NCBI GenBank assembly: GCA_947383875.1
Contig: CANDEX010000009.1
Coordinates: 1 to 39,912 of the forward strand
Length of the DNA: 39,912 nucleotides
Source: an uncultured Azospirillum sp.
GTDB lineage: Bacteria; Pseudomonadota; Alphaproteobacteria; RF32; CAG-239
Direction: 5' to 3'
Shown: positions 15,700 through 23,370 of the stretch, piece by piece
How the letters are laid out: every line of letters starts with the position of its first letter
How positions within the stretch are numbered: the first letter of the stretch is position 1
Program-made: the position numbers and the translations under genes
The notes under the pieces: model-generated
Seen by the model: only the letters and a program-made list of their open reading frames with translations
Database searches by the model: none
What the model was told of the DNA's origin: nothing

Positions 15700-16371
15700 A
15701 TGCCGACAGTTAGTCAAATCGAAAAAGGCTTGCAGGAAAACCGCAGGGTGGAGAAAATAATCAACGTAGTTATTCCAACGCTGTCTTATTTTTACGGCAA
15801 ACCGAAGTGGCTGACGGATCCTAAGGAAGACCAGAATCCTATGGAGATTATGAGAAACTGGGCGACTGAACTCGGCGGCTATTCAGAACATCAGCTTAAA
15901 AATGCCTGCTACCGTGTTCATCGTTTTAAGAAGTCCCAGACATTTCCAGAAATTCCCCACATCCGAGAGCAGCTGACTGAAGAAATCCCGGAAGACGAGG
16001 ATTTTTACCAAAAAAATTATCAAGATGAGGTTAATGGCGGTTTCAATATTGAAAATTGGCTTATGGAAATTGATGGCGGAGAAGAATTTAAACATCTTAA
16101 ATTTTTACGACCGGATTATTGCGCCTTGGTTCGTTTTGTCTGTGATGAGCGGCTGCCGGAAAAAATAGGTTACAGTGAATGGGAAAAGTTAAACTACAAA
16201 GAACGTTTCGGAGAAACGGGGATTAAGTTCAAAACAGCGTGGGAAAACGGTCTTTTTGATGATCGTGAGCAGATTTTGCCTCTGATTAAGATGCGGCGGA
16301 TGGGGAATGAAGTTTTTATCCCTCTCTTGCCGGTTGAACAACGGTTGAACAATGGCGAATTTGAGTTTTAA
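15700..16371 (+). CDS. Putative replication-associated protein (223 aa)
   Basis: Starts three bases after the initiator gene with GGAG upstream. The N-terminal half is helical: SQIEKGLQENRRVEKIINVV, LSYFYGKPKWLTDPKED, IMRNWATELGGYSEHQLKNA and FPEIPHIREQL. The pattern 'W-x3-L-x-G-Y-S-x3-L-x-x-A' followed by 'F-P-x-I-P' resembles helicase-loader or lambda P-like phage proteins; the C-terminal half is acidic and unrecognised. No Walker A motif is seen, so it is not a DnaC-type ATPase. The role as helicase loader is inferred from position after the initiator. Confidence 0.6.
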   Translation: MPTVSQIEKGLQENRRVEKIINVVIPTLSYFYGKPKWLTDPKEDQNPMEIMRNWATELGGYSEHQLKNACYRVHRFKKSQTFPEIPHIREQLTEEIPEDEDFYQKNYQDEVNGGFNIENWLMEIDGGEEFKHLKFLRPDYCALVRFVCDERLPEKIGYSEWEKLNYKERFGETGIKFKTAWENGLFDDREQILPLIKMRRMGNEVFIPLLPVEQRLNNGEFEF

Positions 16372-16381
16372 GGGGGAGATT

Positions 16382-16915
16382 ATGAAAAGTATTGAAGAAG
16401 TCAAATTAATGCTCGAACTTGCGGCAGAGGTTGACAAATCACAACCACGTGTTAAAGCACAGGACGCAAAAGCGATTTGGCCGGAAATTCTCTTAACTGA
16501 TACTGAAAAAAAGGCTCTTAAACTTATGACTCGAGATGGAAGGACTGATGTATTCTATTCCGATGAGCAAATTAAGGTTTGGGAAACCGTCACCACGGAA
16601 TGGATAAGAGCCTTTCAGGACAGTGAAAGAAGACGCCAGCAATGGATTGTTATTTGGCTTAAGGCTTACGGTTGCCGGGTTAAAACGATTCTCCGCCATG
16701 TTGATTTTCAAAAAACTAAACTTTATGAAGAATATAAGCTGGGGATGGCTCATCTGCTTAGTTTTTTACAGGTCGGATATACCAAACGCGATTTGGAGAA
16801 TCTGGAATATTATAAACCGGAATTAATCCCGCATTATCCCGCTGGTAAGGTCACAGGAACGGCAATTATCAATGTCCTTGAACAGTGGTTGGCTGAAATC
16901 AAGAAAAAAGTTTAA
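16382..16915 (+). CDS. Last gene of the rightward early operon; candidate late regulator
   Basis: Encodes 177 residues from ATG 16382, preceded by GGGGGAG. Helical, with a Trp/Arg-rich centre (TTEWIRAFQDSERRRQQW then VIWLKAYGCRVKTILRHVDF) that may be a helix-turn-helix, and the ending VLEQWLAEIKKKV. I recall a similar Trp/Arg-rich pattern in an uncharacterised alphaproteobacterial phage family (DUF6362-like), but without searching I cannot confirm it. It is directly followed by a terminator, then a promoter, leader and second terminator before the tRNA and late genes. That is the position of lambda Q, so a late antiterminator or activator role is a reasonable hypothesis. Confidence 0.6.
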   Translation: MKSIEEVKLMLELAAEVDKSQPRVKAQDAKAIWPEILLTDTEKKALKLMTRDGRTDVFYSDEQIKVWETVTTEWIRAFQDSERRRQQWIVIWLKAYGCRVKTILRHVDFQKTKLYEEYKLGMAHLLSFLQVGYTKRDLENLEYYKPELIPHYPAGKVTGTAIINVLEQWLAEIKKKV

Positions 16916-16934
16916 GCTAATACAATGATTTATT

Positions 16935-16970
16935 TGTCCGGACATTTTTTTTAGTGTCCGGACATTTTTT
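16935..16970 (+). terminator. Terminator of the rightward early operon, built from two identical palindromes
   Basis: TGTCCGGACA occurs at 16935-16944 and 16955-16964, each followed by a T-run. As the unit is its own reverse complement, the two copies pair as a 10-bp stem with a ten-base loop, followed by TTTTTT: a good Rho-independent terminator 20 bases after the preceding stop codon. Each copy could also be a binding site for a dimeric protein. Confidence 0.7.
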
Positions 16971-16972
16971 CG

Positions 16973-17002
16973 CGAACACTTTTTCGAAATATGTGCTATA
17001 AA
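16973..17002 (+). promoter_or_regulatory. Putative late/tRNA promoter
   Basis: An extended -10 TGCTATAAA at 16994-17002, with a poor -35 (CGAACA, 18-base spacing). Transcription would start near 17009. The weak -35 suggests help from a phage activator. It lies directly downstream of the early terminator and upstream of a second terminator. Confidence 0.45.
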
Positions 17003-17008
17003 AACATT

Positions 17009-17114
17009 ACACTGAGGCAAAGTGAAGAAACAAACAAGCTGAGGCGCATTATGATTTAGCATAAATTCCTTTCAAAATATTACAAGATCCCGGCTTTCTC
17101 CGCCGGGATTTTTT
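17009..17114 (+). ncRNA. Short leader RNA between late promoter and terminator
   Basis: From the putative start to the terminator is about 105 bases with no reading frame of note. It contains two direct copies of CTGAGGC (about 17021 and 17040) and a small hairpin TTATG/CATAA near 17049-17064. The arrangement resembles the lambda late leader (6S RNA), which ends at tR' unless the antiterminator is present. Confidence 0.4.
17086..17114 (+). terminator. Terminator directly before tRNA-Met
   Basis: ATCCCGGC at 17087-17094 pairs with GCCGGGAT at 17102-17109 around a seven-base loop, followed by TTTTT. It ends two bases before the tRNA, so tRNA transcription needs read-through or an internal start. 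Confidence 0.85.
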
Positions 17115-17116
17115 AT

Positions 17117-17191
17117 TGCGGGGTAGAGCAGTAGGAGCTTGCTTGGCTCATAACCAAGAGGTCGGTGGTGCAATTCCATCCCCCGCAACCA
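17117..17191 (+). tRNA. Phage tRNA-Met (anticodon CAT), initiator-like, unusual T-loop
   Basis: Acceptor TGCGGGG pairs with CCCCGCA, discriminator A, and CCA is encoded. The anticodon arm is CTTGG/CCAAG with loop CTCATAA. The D-arm GAGC/GCTT closes with one G-T pair, and the T-stem GGTGG/CCATC closes. The acceptor and GCTCATAACC core resemble alphaproteobacterial initiator tRNA-fMet, though position 1-72 is a T-A pair and only two of the three anticodon-stem G-C pairs are kept. The T-loop reads TGCAATT, with G at position 55 in place of the nearly universal T. A lysidine-modified tRNA-Ile2 is the main alternative. Confidence 0.85.
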
Positions 17192-17267
17192 ACATAAAAT
17201 GGCCAGAGGTTTAACGGCTGTCCCGATGGCACAACCGTAAATTATTATAAAAAAACAAGACTTGTTT

Positions 17268-17295
17268 AAGCCCCGGATTAGTCTGGGGCTTTTTC
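17268..17295 (+). terminator. Terminator directly before tRNA-Gln
   Basis: AAGCCCCGG at 17268-17276 pairs with CTGGGGCTT at 17283-17291, followed by TTTC. It ends four bases before the tRNA. The 77 bases between tRNA-Met and this hairpin hold no gene that I can see; a short AAACAAG/CTTGTTT dyad lies directly upstream. Confidence 0.8.
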
Positions 17296-17298
17296 TTT

Positions 17299-17373
17299 TG
17301 GAGCGTTGCCAAGTGGTAAGGCATCGGCTTTTGGTGCCGACATTCGGGGGTTCGAGTCCTTCCGCTCCAGCCA
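17299..17373 (+). tRNA. Phage tRNA-Gln (anticodon TTG)
   Basis: Acceptor TGGAGCG pairs with CGCTCCA, discriminator G, CCA encoded at 17371-17373. The D-arm GCC/GGC, anticodon stem TCGGC/GCCGA with loop TTTTGGT, and T-arm with loop TTCGAGT are all normal. It would read CAA and, with wobble, CAG. The ParB-like gene starts ten bases later. Confidence 0.93.
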
Positions 17374-17383
17374 GAGAGGTAAA

Positions 17384-17944
17384 ATGATAAGAGCAGATAA
17401 ACGAAACTATCGTAAGCACGGCGATAAAAACAAGGCCTTAATTAATAAATCTTTGGCCGAGTGCGGTGCCGGACGATCCATTCTGACCGATAGCGAGGGG
17501 AATATCATTGCCGGGAATGGTGTGTTTGAACAGGCTCAAAAGCTCAATATTCCGGTTAAAATCATAGAAACGGACGGTTCGGAGCTTGTAGTTGTGCAAA
17601 GAACCGATTTAAGCCCTGACGATGAGCGGCGGCGGCAATTGGCCGTTATGGATAATTCAACCAATGACAGTTCTGAATTTGATTTTGATTTACTGTCGGA
17701 GGATTTTCAGCTTGATGAGTTGGTAGACCTTGGTATTCCGGAGTTGGTCGGTTCTGGCTTAATGGAAGATTTGGAAGACGGGGCATTTTCGGAGCATATT
17801 AACAATGCTTCGGATATTTTCAGTATTTCGTTTAATTTTTCCAAAGATGATGAGGAAGATATTAAAGACATCATCAAAAAGAAAGGCAAAGAAGAACTGA
17901 CCGTTGAAATTCGTAACCTTATCTTGAGTAAAAAATATGCCTGA
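17384..17944 (+). CDS. ParB/sulfiredoxin-fold domain protein
   Basis: Encodes 186 residues from ATG 17384, with AGAGAGGT upstream. The N-terminal part (about 1-90) is a ParB-like domain: NYRKHGDKNKALINKSLAEC, GAGRSILTD, IIAGNGVFEQAQ, IPVKIIETDGSELVVVQRTD, then DDERRRQLAVMDNSTNDSSE. The pattern G-R-S-I-L ... I-x-A-G-N ... matches the ParB forms usually found with phage or plasmid DNA methylases. The DNA-binding HTH of partition ParB is absent, so a partition role is unlikely. The C-terminal half is acidic. It overlaps the radical SAM gene by eight bases, implying a joint function. Confidence 0.85.
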   Translation: MIRADKRNYRKHGDKNKALINKSLAECGAGRSILTDSEGNIIAGNGVFEQAQKLNIPVKIIETDGSELVVVQRTDLSPDDERRRQLAVMDNSTNDSSEFDFDLLSEDFQLDELVDLGIPELVGSGLMEDLEDGAFSEHINNASDIFSISFNFSKDDEEDIKDIIKKKGKEELTVEIRNLILSKKYA

Positions 17945-18959
17945 TTGCGGTTCTCAATGCTATTTATGCGATTTGCCAATACGATTTGATACCTATGACG
18001 GGTGTGCACATGGCTGCCAATACTGTTTTGTTTATCGTAAAAAAGATATTGCTAAAATCAAGGTAAATGAAACAATAAAAACGCTTGAAAAGTTTATCCG
18101 CGGAGAGCGTTCCGATACGACAAACTGGTGCGATTGGAATATTCCGTTGCATTGGGGCGGGATGTCTGATCCGTTTCAGCCTTTGGAACGGCAACTTCAT
18201 ATCTCGTTGGAATGCTTAAAACTTTTTGCCAAAACAAAATACCCGTTTGTTGTCAGCACTAAAAGCGTTTTACCAACTGAGGAACCGTATTATTCTCTCT
18301 TCAAAGAGTGCAATTGTGTTTTTCAGGTAAGTATGGTTGCGCCAACATTGGTTTCGCGGCTTGAGAAAGGAGCGCCGAGTTATGAAGAACGGCTTGAAAT
18401 GGTGCGTAAGATGTCGAAAGCGTGTCAACGGGTGGTTGTTCGTTGTCAGCCGTATGTTTTGGAACTGCATAATGAGATTTTAGCTCAGATTAAACGTATT
18501 GCCGAAGCCGGGGCTTATGGGATTGTTTTTGAAGCTCTTAAAATGCAGTCGAAATTTCGCGGTTTGGTTAAAATTGGTGCAGATTATGTCTATCCGCGAA
18601 AGATTTTGCTAAAAAAATGGCAAGAACTTAAAGAGGAATGCCATAAATACGGGCTTGTTTTTCTTTCGGGAGAGAATCGTTTCCGAAATATGGGGGATAG
18701 TTTAACCTGTTGCGGAACTGAGGGATTAGAGGGATTTCGCGGTAATACCTATAATTTTAATCATATGATTTTTGATAAAAAAAGCGTTGTTTGTCCTGAA
18801 GCGGCCAAAAAGCCAGGTACTTCAATGTGTTTTAAGGCAGTCAAGCAAGATACAGTTGGGGGAAGTGCTTTTAAGAAATTGAGCTTTGAAGATGTTATGG
18901 ACACTGTTGTCAAGGATAGCCGCTTTGTAAATATCTATTTGGGTCGAGAAAATGAGTGA
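17937..18959 (+). CDS. Radical SAM protein, SplB-like
   Basis: Encodes 340 residues. The [4Fe-4S]/SAM motif is C-x3-C-x2-C in GCAHGCQYCFVYRKK (Cys23, 27, 30); further Cys at 4, 8 and 11 could bind another cluster or zinc. LHWGGMSDPFQPLERQLHIS is the counterpart of the T-D-P-Y-Q-P-x-E block of the spore photoproduct lyase/COG1533 family. A cluster of Cys near the C-terminus (TCCGTEG, VVCPEAAKK, SMCFKAV) may bind an auxiliary cluster. SplB relatives act on nucleic acid bases. Overlaps on both sides (ParB-like gene, small terminase) put it in the packaging operon. Substrate unknown. Confidence 0.85.
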   Translation: MPDCGSQCYLCDLPIRFDTYDGCAHGCQYCFVYRKKDIAKIKVNETIKTLEKFIRGERSDTTNWCDWNIPLHWGGMSDPFQPLERQLHISLECLKLFAKTKYPFVVSTKSVLPTEEPYYSLFKECNCVFQVSMVAPTLVSRLEKGAPSYEERLEMVRKMSKACQRVVVRCQPYVLELHNEILAQIKRIAEAGAYGIVFEALKMQSKFRGLVKIGADYVYPRKILLKKWQELKEECHKYGLVFLSGENRFRNMGDSLTCCGTEGLEGFRGNTYNFNHMIFDKKSVVCPEAAKKPGTSMCFKAVKQDTVGGSAFKKLSFEDVMDTVVKDSRFVNIYLGRENE

Positions 18960-19350
18960 AATTAATACTAATTTGCAGAATTTTCGGAATCTACCAGAGA
19001 ATAAACGGAAAGAAATAGCTTCTGCAGGTGGTAAAGCAAGCGGAGAAGCACGGCGCTTAAAAGGCACTTTTAAAGAAATAGCAAAGACGTTGCTTGACTG
19101 TCAGGCTCCGGAAACGGCTCTTAGTAAACTTTTAGAAGTTTTTCCCGAGCTGAATGGAACTGAAATTGATAACCGTGCCGCTATGGTGTTATCGCAAATG
19201 ATCAAGGCAATTAAAGGAGATACCGCTGCTTTTATGGCAATTCGTGATACCGCCGGGGAAAAGCCGGATGAGAAAAATATCCATAAATTTGAGGGGGTCA
19301 ATATTGTTGTCGCAGATGAAAAGACGGCCCGACTGATTGATAAAATATAA
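18952..19350 (+). CDS. terS: Putative terminase small subunit
   Basis: Encodes 132 residues and overlaps the radical SAM stop by eight bases. The N-terminal KEIASAGGKASGEARRLKG resembles the K-G-G repeats at the start of many phage small terminases and DUF5681-type proteins. The middle (LPELNGTEIDNRAAMV-like, then QMIKAIKGDTAAFMAIRDTA followed by GEKP) carries the 'A-x-x-x-I-R-D-T-x-G-E-K-P' signature common to proteins encoded directly before large terminases. It should recognise the packaging site and regulate the large subunit. Assignment rests on this motif and position. Confidence 0.75.
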   Translation: MSEINTNLQNFRNLPENKRKEIASAGGKASGEARRLKGTFKEIAKTLLDCQAPETALSKLLEVFPELNGTEIDNRAAMVLSQMIKAIKGDTAAFMAIRDTAGEKPDEKNIHKFEGVNIVVADEKTARLIDKI

Positions 19351-19365
19351 AGGTTTTAATATGTT

Positions 19366-20526
19366 ATGCTGCAGACATCGCCAGTTTTTGAAAAAAATGT
19401 TGAGGCCTGGGCTGATGACAAAATACGCTACATAATCAATCAGGGCGGGACATCATCTACAAAAACCTTTTCAATTTTGCAGTTATTAACTACTGCGGCT
19501 ATTAAACACCCATTTCAGATTGATATTGCAGGTCTTAATGTTCCGCATTTGAAATCTGGCGTGTTAAACGATATGCCGGCGGTTTGCCAGCAGATGGGAT
19601 TTAATTTTTATGATTTTTATCACGCCAGCGATAGGGTTTTTAAACGTGGTGAAGGTCGAATAAATTTTATCGCCATTGATAAAATCGGGAAAGCACACGG
19701 CGGCCGCCGTGATTTTTTATTTTTAAACGAGGCAAATCATCTGCCGTTTCCGATTGCCGAACAGTTGATGATACGAACCAGGCGTAAGGTTTTAATCGAC
19801 TTTAACCCGACCGGAGCTTTTTGGGTTCATAAAAAAACTTTGGTTGAGGAGCCGGAAAGCTCAAGGCTGATTAAATCGACTTATAAAGATAATCCTTTCC
19901 TTGAGCCGGCAATTATTAAGTCTATTGAGAGTAAGCGCGGCGATGGTAATAATAACTTTTGGCGTGTTTACGGTTTAGGTGAACTTGGTGTTGCTGAGGG
20001 ATTGGTTTTAACCAATTTTGAATATCTTGATTTTGACATTAACCGTTTTGATAAATATCGGAACGGGATTGACTGGGGGTTTTCAAACGATCCGTTCGCT
20101 TTTATTCGATTGGCGATTGAGAATGAGAATCTTTATATTTGCCGGGAAATTTATCAGCGGGGACTGCTTAATAAAGATTCTGCGCCGATGGTTAAAGAAA
20201 TTGTCGGAAATGAAATTGTCCGTTGTGACAGTGCTGAGCCTAAATCGGTTAAAGAATATCAGGTTTTAGGGATAAATGCTCGTTCTGTCAAAAAGGGAGC
20301 CGGTTCAATTGAGAGCGGTATTAAATTTTTGCAAGGGTTTAAAAAGATATATATACACCCGAGTTGCACAAATTTTTACAATGAGTGTTGTAATTATCAA
20401 TGGAAGTTGGATAAGAACGGTGAGCCGCTGCCAGAACCGATTGACGGTTTTAATCATGGCATTGATGCTGTGCGATATGCGCTTGAAGATGATATGAGTT
20501 TCCGCCGGAAGTCGCGGGCTTTATAG
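19366..20526 (+). CDS. terL: Terminase large subunit
   Basis: Encodes 386 residues: the packaging motor ATPase plus headful or site-specific nuclease. Seen: Walker A-like QGGTSSTKT (26-34), Walker B FLFLNEA (117-123), coupling DFNPTG (145-150), then the RNase H-fold nuclease with Asp236 in GIDWGFSND, Asp288 in CDSAEPKS and a last Asp in DGFNHGIDAVRYA. Length and motifs fit PBSX/Terminase_3-6 type enzymes. An upstream ATG at 19361 is out of frame. It starts 15 bases after the small subunit. Confidence 0.95.
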   Translation: MLQTSPVFEKNVEAWADDKIRYIINQGGTSSTKTFSILQLLTTAAIKHPFQIDIAGLNVPHLKSGVLNDMPAVCQQMGFNFYDFYHASDRVFKRGEGRINFIAIDKIGKAHGGRRDFLFLNEANHLPFPIAEQLMIRTRRKVLIDFNPTGAFWVHKKTLVEEPESSRLIKSTYKDNPFLEPAIIKSIESKRGDGNNNFWRVYGLGELGVAEGLVLTNFEYLDFDINRFDKYRNGIDWGFSNDPFAFIRLAIENENLYICREIYQRGLLNKDSAPMVKEIVGNEIVRCDSAEPKSVKEYQVLGINARSVKKGAGSIESGIKFLQGFKKIYIHPSCTNFYNECCNYQWKLDKNGEPLPEPIDGFNHGIDAVRYALEDDMSFRRKSRAL

Positions 20527-20539
20527 TTAAGAGGTTTTT

Positions 20540-21856
20540 ATGAAATTTGTACAAAGCAGCAGTTCAGAGGTTTCAGCTGAAAATCTCAAAGTTTGGCTGA
20601 AGGCTTTTATTAACAATGTACAGCCCGGTCTTTTGAAATTGGAGAACTTTTATAAAGCAAAAGATAAGATTGATAAAGGCAAACAAAAGATTGATGATCG
20701 TCCTGACAATAGGATACATGTTAACCTTGCCAAAATGATTACACGAAATGCAACGTCTTATTTTATAGGCAAGCCGGTAACTTATACGTTTGGAGGTAAT
20801 TTTACTGAAAAAGGTAAAATAGAAAAGGTTCTATTTGATAATTCTGAAAATCAGGAAAATAAAAGTCTTGCTAAGGATGCCTCTAAATTTGGCGTTGCTT
20901 ATGAACTGATAGGGAAAGGTACAGATGGGCTCATATATTTTAAGAATTTAAGTCCACTCACGACATTTCAGGTTGTAGACAGTTCTTTACTAGAGAATCC
21001 TATATGTGTTGTTACTTTTTTGTATGTTGAAAGCAGTAATGGGGGCAGAAAGGTTAAAGGCTGGGTGTATGATGACAGCTTCATTTATGAGTTTATCGGA
21101 AATGATAGCTTAGATAATCTGCAAATTATCGGGGGAGATATTAATCCTTTCCACCCCAAGATTCCGGTTACAGTATTTAAGAATAATGATGATTTAACCG
21201 GTGATTATGAGGATGTTACTGAGCTTTTAACGGCTTATTCCCGTTTAATGTCAAATAATTTTGATGATATTGAGGGAATTCTTAATGCCTTGTTAATTTT
21301 TTATGAGACTGATATTGATGATGAGGAAAAACAAAAATTTCAACGCTCCCGTGTTGTTCAATTAATAAGTACGGGCGATAAGCAGGCTAGGGCGGAATTT
21401 TTAAGCAAACAGCTTGATGAAGCTTATTGTAAGTATCTTCGGGAAGCAATTCGCGAAGATATTTTTACGATTACAAATGTTCCGGACTTTACTGATGAAA
21501 AATTTGCCGGTAATCAATCCGGGGTCGCATTGGCTTATAAGCTGATAGGCTTTGAAAATTTGCGATTGGACAAAGAGAGCTATTTCCGGGCGGCACTTGA
21601 GAATCGTCTCGAATTAATCTTGTCATATCAGCAATTTCAGGTTATTATATTAGATAAAGGTCAGGTTGATATTCAATTTTATCCCAATCTGCCAGCTAAT
21701 ATTGATAAAGATTCCAAGATTGCAGAACTTCATTCTTTAGGCGCAATTTCTCAGGAAACAATGATTGAAAATCTGGAAATTGTTAAGGATAAAGATGGAG
21801 AGCTGAAAAGATTAAGCGCTGAAAGGCCAAGATTAGAGGGAATTGATGAGCCGTAG
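20540..21856 (+). CDS. Portal protein, SPP1 gp6 family
   Basis: Encodes 438 residues. Portal proteins form the dodecameric DNA channel at one capsid vertex. Seen: LLKLENFYKAKDKIDKGKQK, NRIHVNLAKMITRNATSYFI followed by GKPVTY (the family's classic N-terminal signature), IPVTVFKNND, LMSNNFDDIEGILNALL and the pore-region NQSGVALAYKLIGFENLRLD. The ending (AIS/Q-E-T-M-I-E-N) is also typical. It directly follows the large terminase, with AAGAGG before the start. Confidence 0.95.
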   Translation: MKFVQSSSSEVSAENLKVWLKAFINNVQPGLLKLENFYKAKDKIDKGKQKIDDRPDNRIHVNLAKMITRNATSYFIGKPVTYTFGGNFTEKGKIEKVLFDNSENQENKSLAKDASKFGVAYELIGKGTDGLIYFKNLSPLTTFQVVDSSLLENPICVVTFLYVESSNGGRKVKGWVYDDSFIYEFIGNDSLDNLQIIGGDINPFHPKIPVTVFKNNDDLTGDYEDVTELLTAYSRLMSNNFDDIEGILNALLIFYETDIDDEEKQKFQRSRVVQLISTGDKQARAEFLSKQLDEAYCKYLREAIREDIFTITNVPDFTDEKFAGNQSGVALAYKLIGFENLRLDKESYFRAALENRLELILSYQQFQVIILDKGQVDIQFYPNLPANIDKDSKIAELHSLGAISQETMIENLEIVKDKDGELKRLSAERPRLEGIDEP

Positions 21857-22751
21857 ATATAAAGAAAATGATGAGTTTGAGGAAAACGTTGAAGAAAACG
21901 TTAAACTTTCCCGTGAACTCAACGAGAAGCTTACTAAGGCTTTTCAAAAGGTTCTTAATGATCCGAGTTTAGCTAATATCAACGCTTATCAAGATTTTGA
22001 AAAAGCTTTGTTAGCTGAGTGGTCGAGAGCGGTTTTTAAAAACATTTCGAATGATTTGAGTGATGCCATTCGTACTGGGCGTGAAAATGCCCGCAGACAG
22101 CTTGAAAAAAAAGGTTTTTCACTTAAAGACGGAACACCGGAGGAAATATCAGCTTTATTGACGACTACCCGCGAGGAAACTAAGAGGCAGCTTGAAAAGG
22201 TGGCGGCGGGAATTCAGGCAAATTCAAGGAGATTAATTTCAGAACTTATTGAGGCAGGCATCCTCAACAAAAAAAAAATAAGCAAAATGTCATTAGAAAC
22301 TTTTGAGAGCTATGGTATAGCTCTTTTTTTTGATGTTCGCGGTTCTCGCTGGTCTTTAAGCCGTTATATTGATATGATGAATACAACGACTTTGTTGTCA
22401 GCGCAGAGAAAGGCATTGTTTGCCGAATCTGTTGCCAACGGCAATGATTTGGTTAAGATTGTTCATCTTGGATTTAGCCGGGAATGTGAATACTGTAAGC
22501 CCTTTTCCAGAAAGGTATTGAGTATTACCGGAAAAACGCCGGAATATATGGCGGTTTATGAGGCTTCTCAGACCGGACATTTATTCGGTATAAATTGCGA
22601 TCATATTGCGCAGCTTGAGCTTGCTCCTGATAAGGAGGAAGATGACAATATGATAGCGTTGACGGATAAAAACCTCGGCGCTATGCAAAAAAAAGGCTTT
22701 AAATTAAGTGATATTAAGAAAAAGCCTTATTATGAAAGACCTGTAGCTTAG
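21846..22751 (+). CDS. Minor capsid / head morphogenesis protein
   Basis: Encodes 301 residues from ATG 21846, overlapping the portal stop. The first two thirds are helical; the last third has the Mu F/minor-capsid-2 type ending: GFSRECEYCKPFSRKVLSIT followed by GHLFGINCDHIAQL, i.e. C-x2-C ... H-x-x-G-x-N-C-x-H, a probable metal-binding module. Such proteins are packaged in small copy number and help procapsid assembly. A terminator follows 20 bases after the stop. Confidence 0.88.
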   Translation: MSRRYKENDEFEENVEENVKLSRELNEKLTKAFQKVLNDPSLANINAYQDFEKALLAEWSRAVFKNISNDLSDAIRTGRENARRQLEKKGFSLKDGTPEEISALLTTTREETKRQLEKVAAGIQANSRRLISELIEAGILNKKKISKMSLETFESYGIALFFDVRGSRWSLSRYIDMMNTTTLLSAQRKALFAESVANGNDLVKIVHLGFSRECEYCKPFSRKVLSITGKTPEYMAVYEASQTGHLFGINCDHIAQLELAPDKEEDDNMIALTDKNLGAMQKKGFKLSDIKKKPYYERPVA

Positions 22752-22771
22752 GGTAAAAAGCGAAAACATTG

Positions 22772-22798
22772 GCATCTGAGTAATCAGGTGCTTTTTTT
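22772..22798 (+). terminator. Terminator between minor capsid and scaffold genes
   Basis: GCATCTGA (22772-22779) pairs with TCAGGTGC (22784-22791) around GTAA, followed by seven T. It would reduce transcription into the scaffold and capsid genes, so these may have their own promoter or depend on antitermination. Confidence 0.8.
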
Positions 22799-22841
22799 AT
22801 ATCAAAAAAAGCCTAGCAAGGCGTAAACATGCGAGGAAAAA

Positions 22842-23369
22842 ATGGAAATTTCAGAGGAAGATTTGAAAAAAAGGCTTGATGAGGCGGCGGCAAAAGCCCG
22901 AGAGGGTATGTTGACGCAGGAAGATGTTGATAAAGCAATCTCAAAAAGAGTGGCCGAAATCAAGAAAAAACATAATGAAGAGCTTGAGGACGAGCGTAAT
23001 AAAGCAAAAATGTCTGCAGAAGAGCTGCAAAAACATGAGCTTGAAAAAATTAAAGCAGAAAAAGCTGAGCTTGAAAAAACTCTTAAGGCTAAAGAACACA
23101 GTGAAAAAATTGTCAAATTAATGTCCGAAAAGGAGATTGATACTGAGTTCTTAGACTTATTCTCAGGAATTTCCGATATTGATGTTGCCTCTGCGACAAT
23201 GGATAAATTTTGCGAAAAATTAAAATCCAAAGTCAACGCAGCGGTTGACAGTAAAATCAAATCACACGTGCCGGATACGAATACCGGTAATTCTAGCAAC
23301 CCCAATCCTAACGCGGCAATCAATAATCAGATTCGCGCGGCCTTAGGACGTTATGTAGATGGAGAATAA
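22842..23369 (+). CDS. Capsid scaffolding protein (DUF4355-like)
   Basis: Encodes 175 residues, highly charged and mostly one long coiled coil: DLKKRLDEAAAKAREGML, DKAISKRVAEIKKKHNEELE and LEKIKAEKAELEKTLKAKEH, followed by a short C-terminal domain and a Asn/Pro-rich linker before NNQIRAALGRYVDGE. This layout (long coiled coil, then basic C-terminal helix), placed just before the major capsid gene, is that of DUF4355-type scaffolds. GAGGAAA precedes the start. Confidence 0.9.
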   Translation: MEISEEDLKKRLDEAAAKAREGMLTQEDVDKAISKRVAEIKKKHNEELEDERNKAKMSAEELQKHELEKIKAEKAELEKTLKAKEHSEKIVKLMSEKEIDTEFLDLFSGISDIDVASATMDKFCEKLKSKVNAAVDSKIKSHVPDTNTGNSSNPNPNAAINNQIRAALGRYVDGE

Positions 23370-23370
23370 A

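Noticed and set aside
16935..16964. Paired TGTCCGGACA as a dedicated regulator operator
   Set aside because: Two palindromes followed by T-runs just after a stop codon are explained more simply as one terminator hairpin; a binding-site role stays possible but is not needed.
17192..17267. A third, degenerate tRNA between tRNA-Met and tRNA-Gln
   Set aside because: Short complementary pieces (AACGG/CCGT, GGTT/AACC) exist but no acceptor stem or T-loop can be formed.
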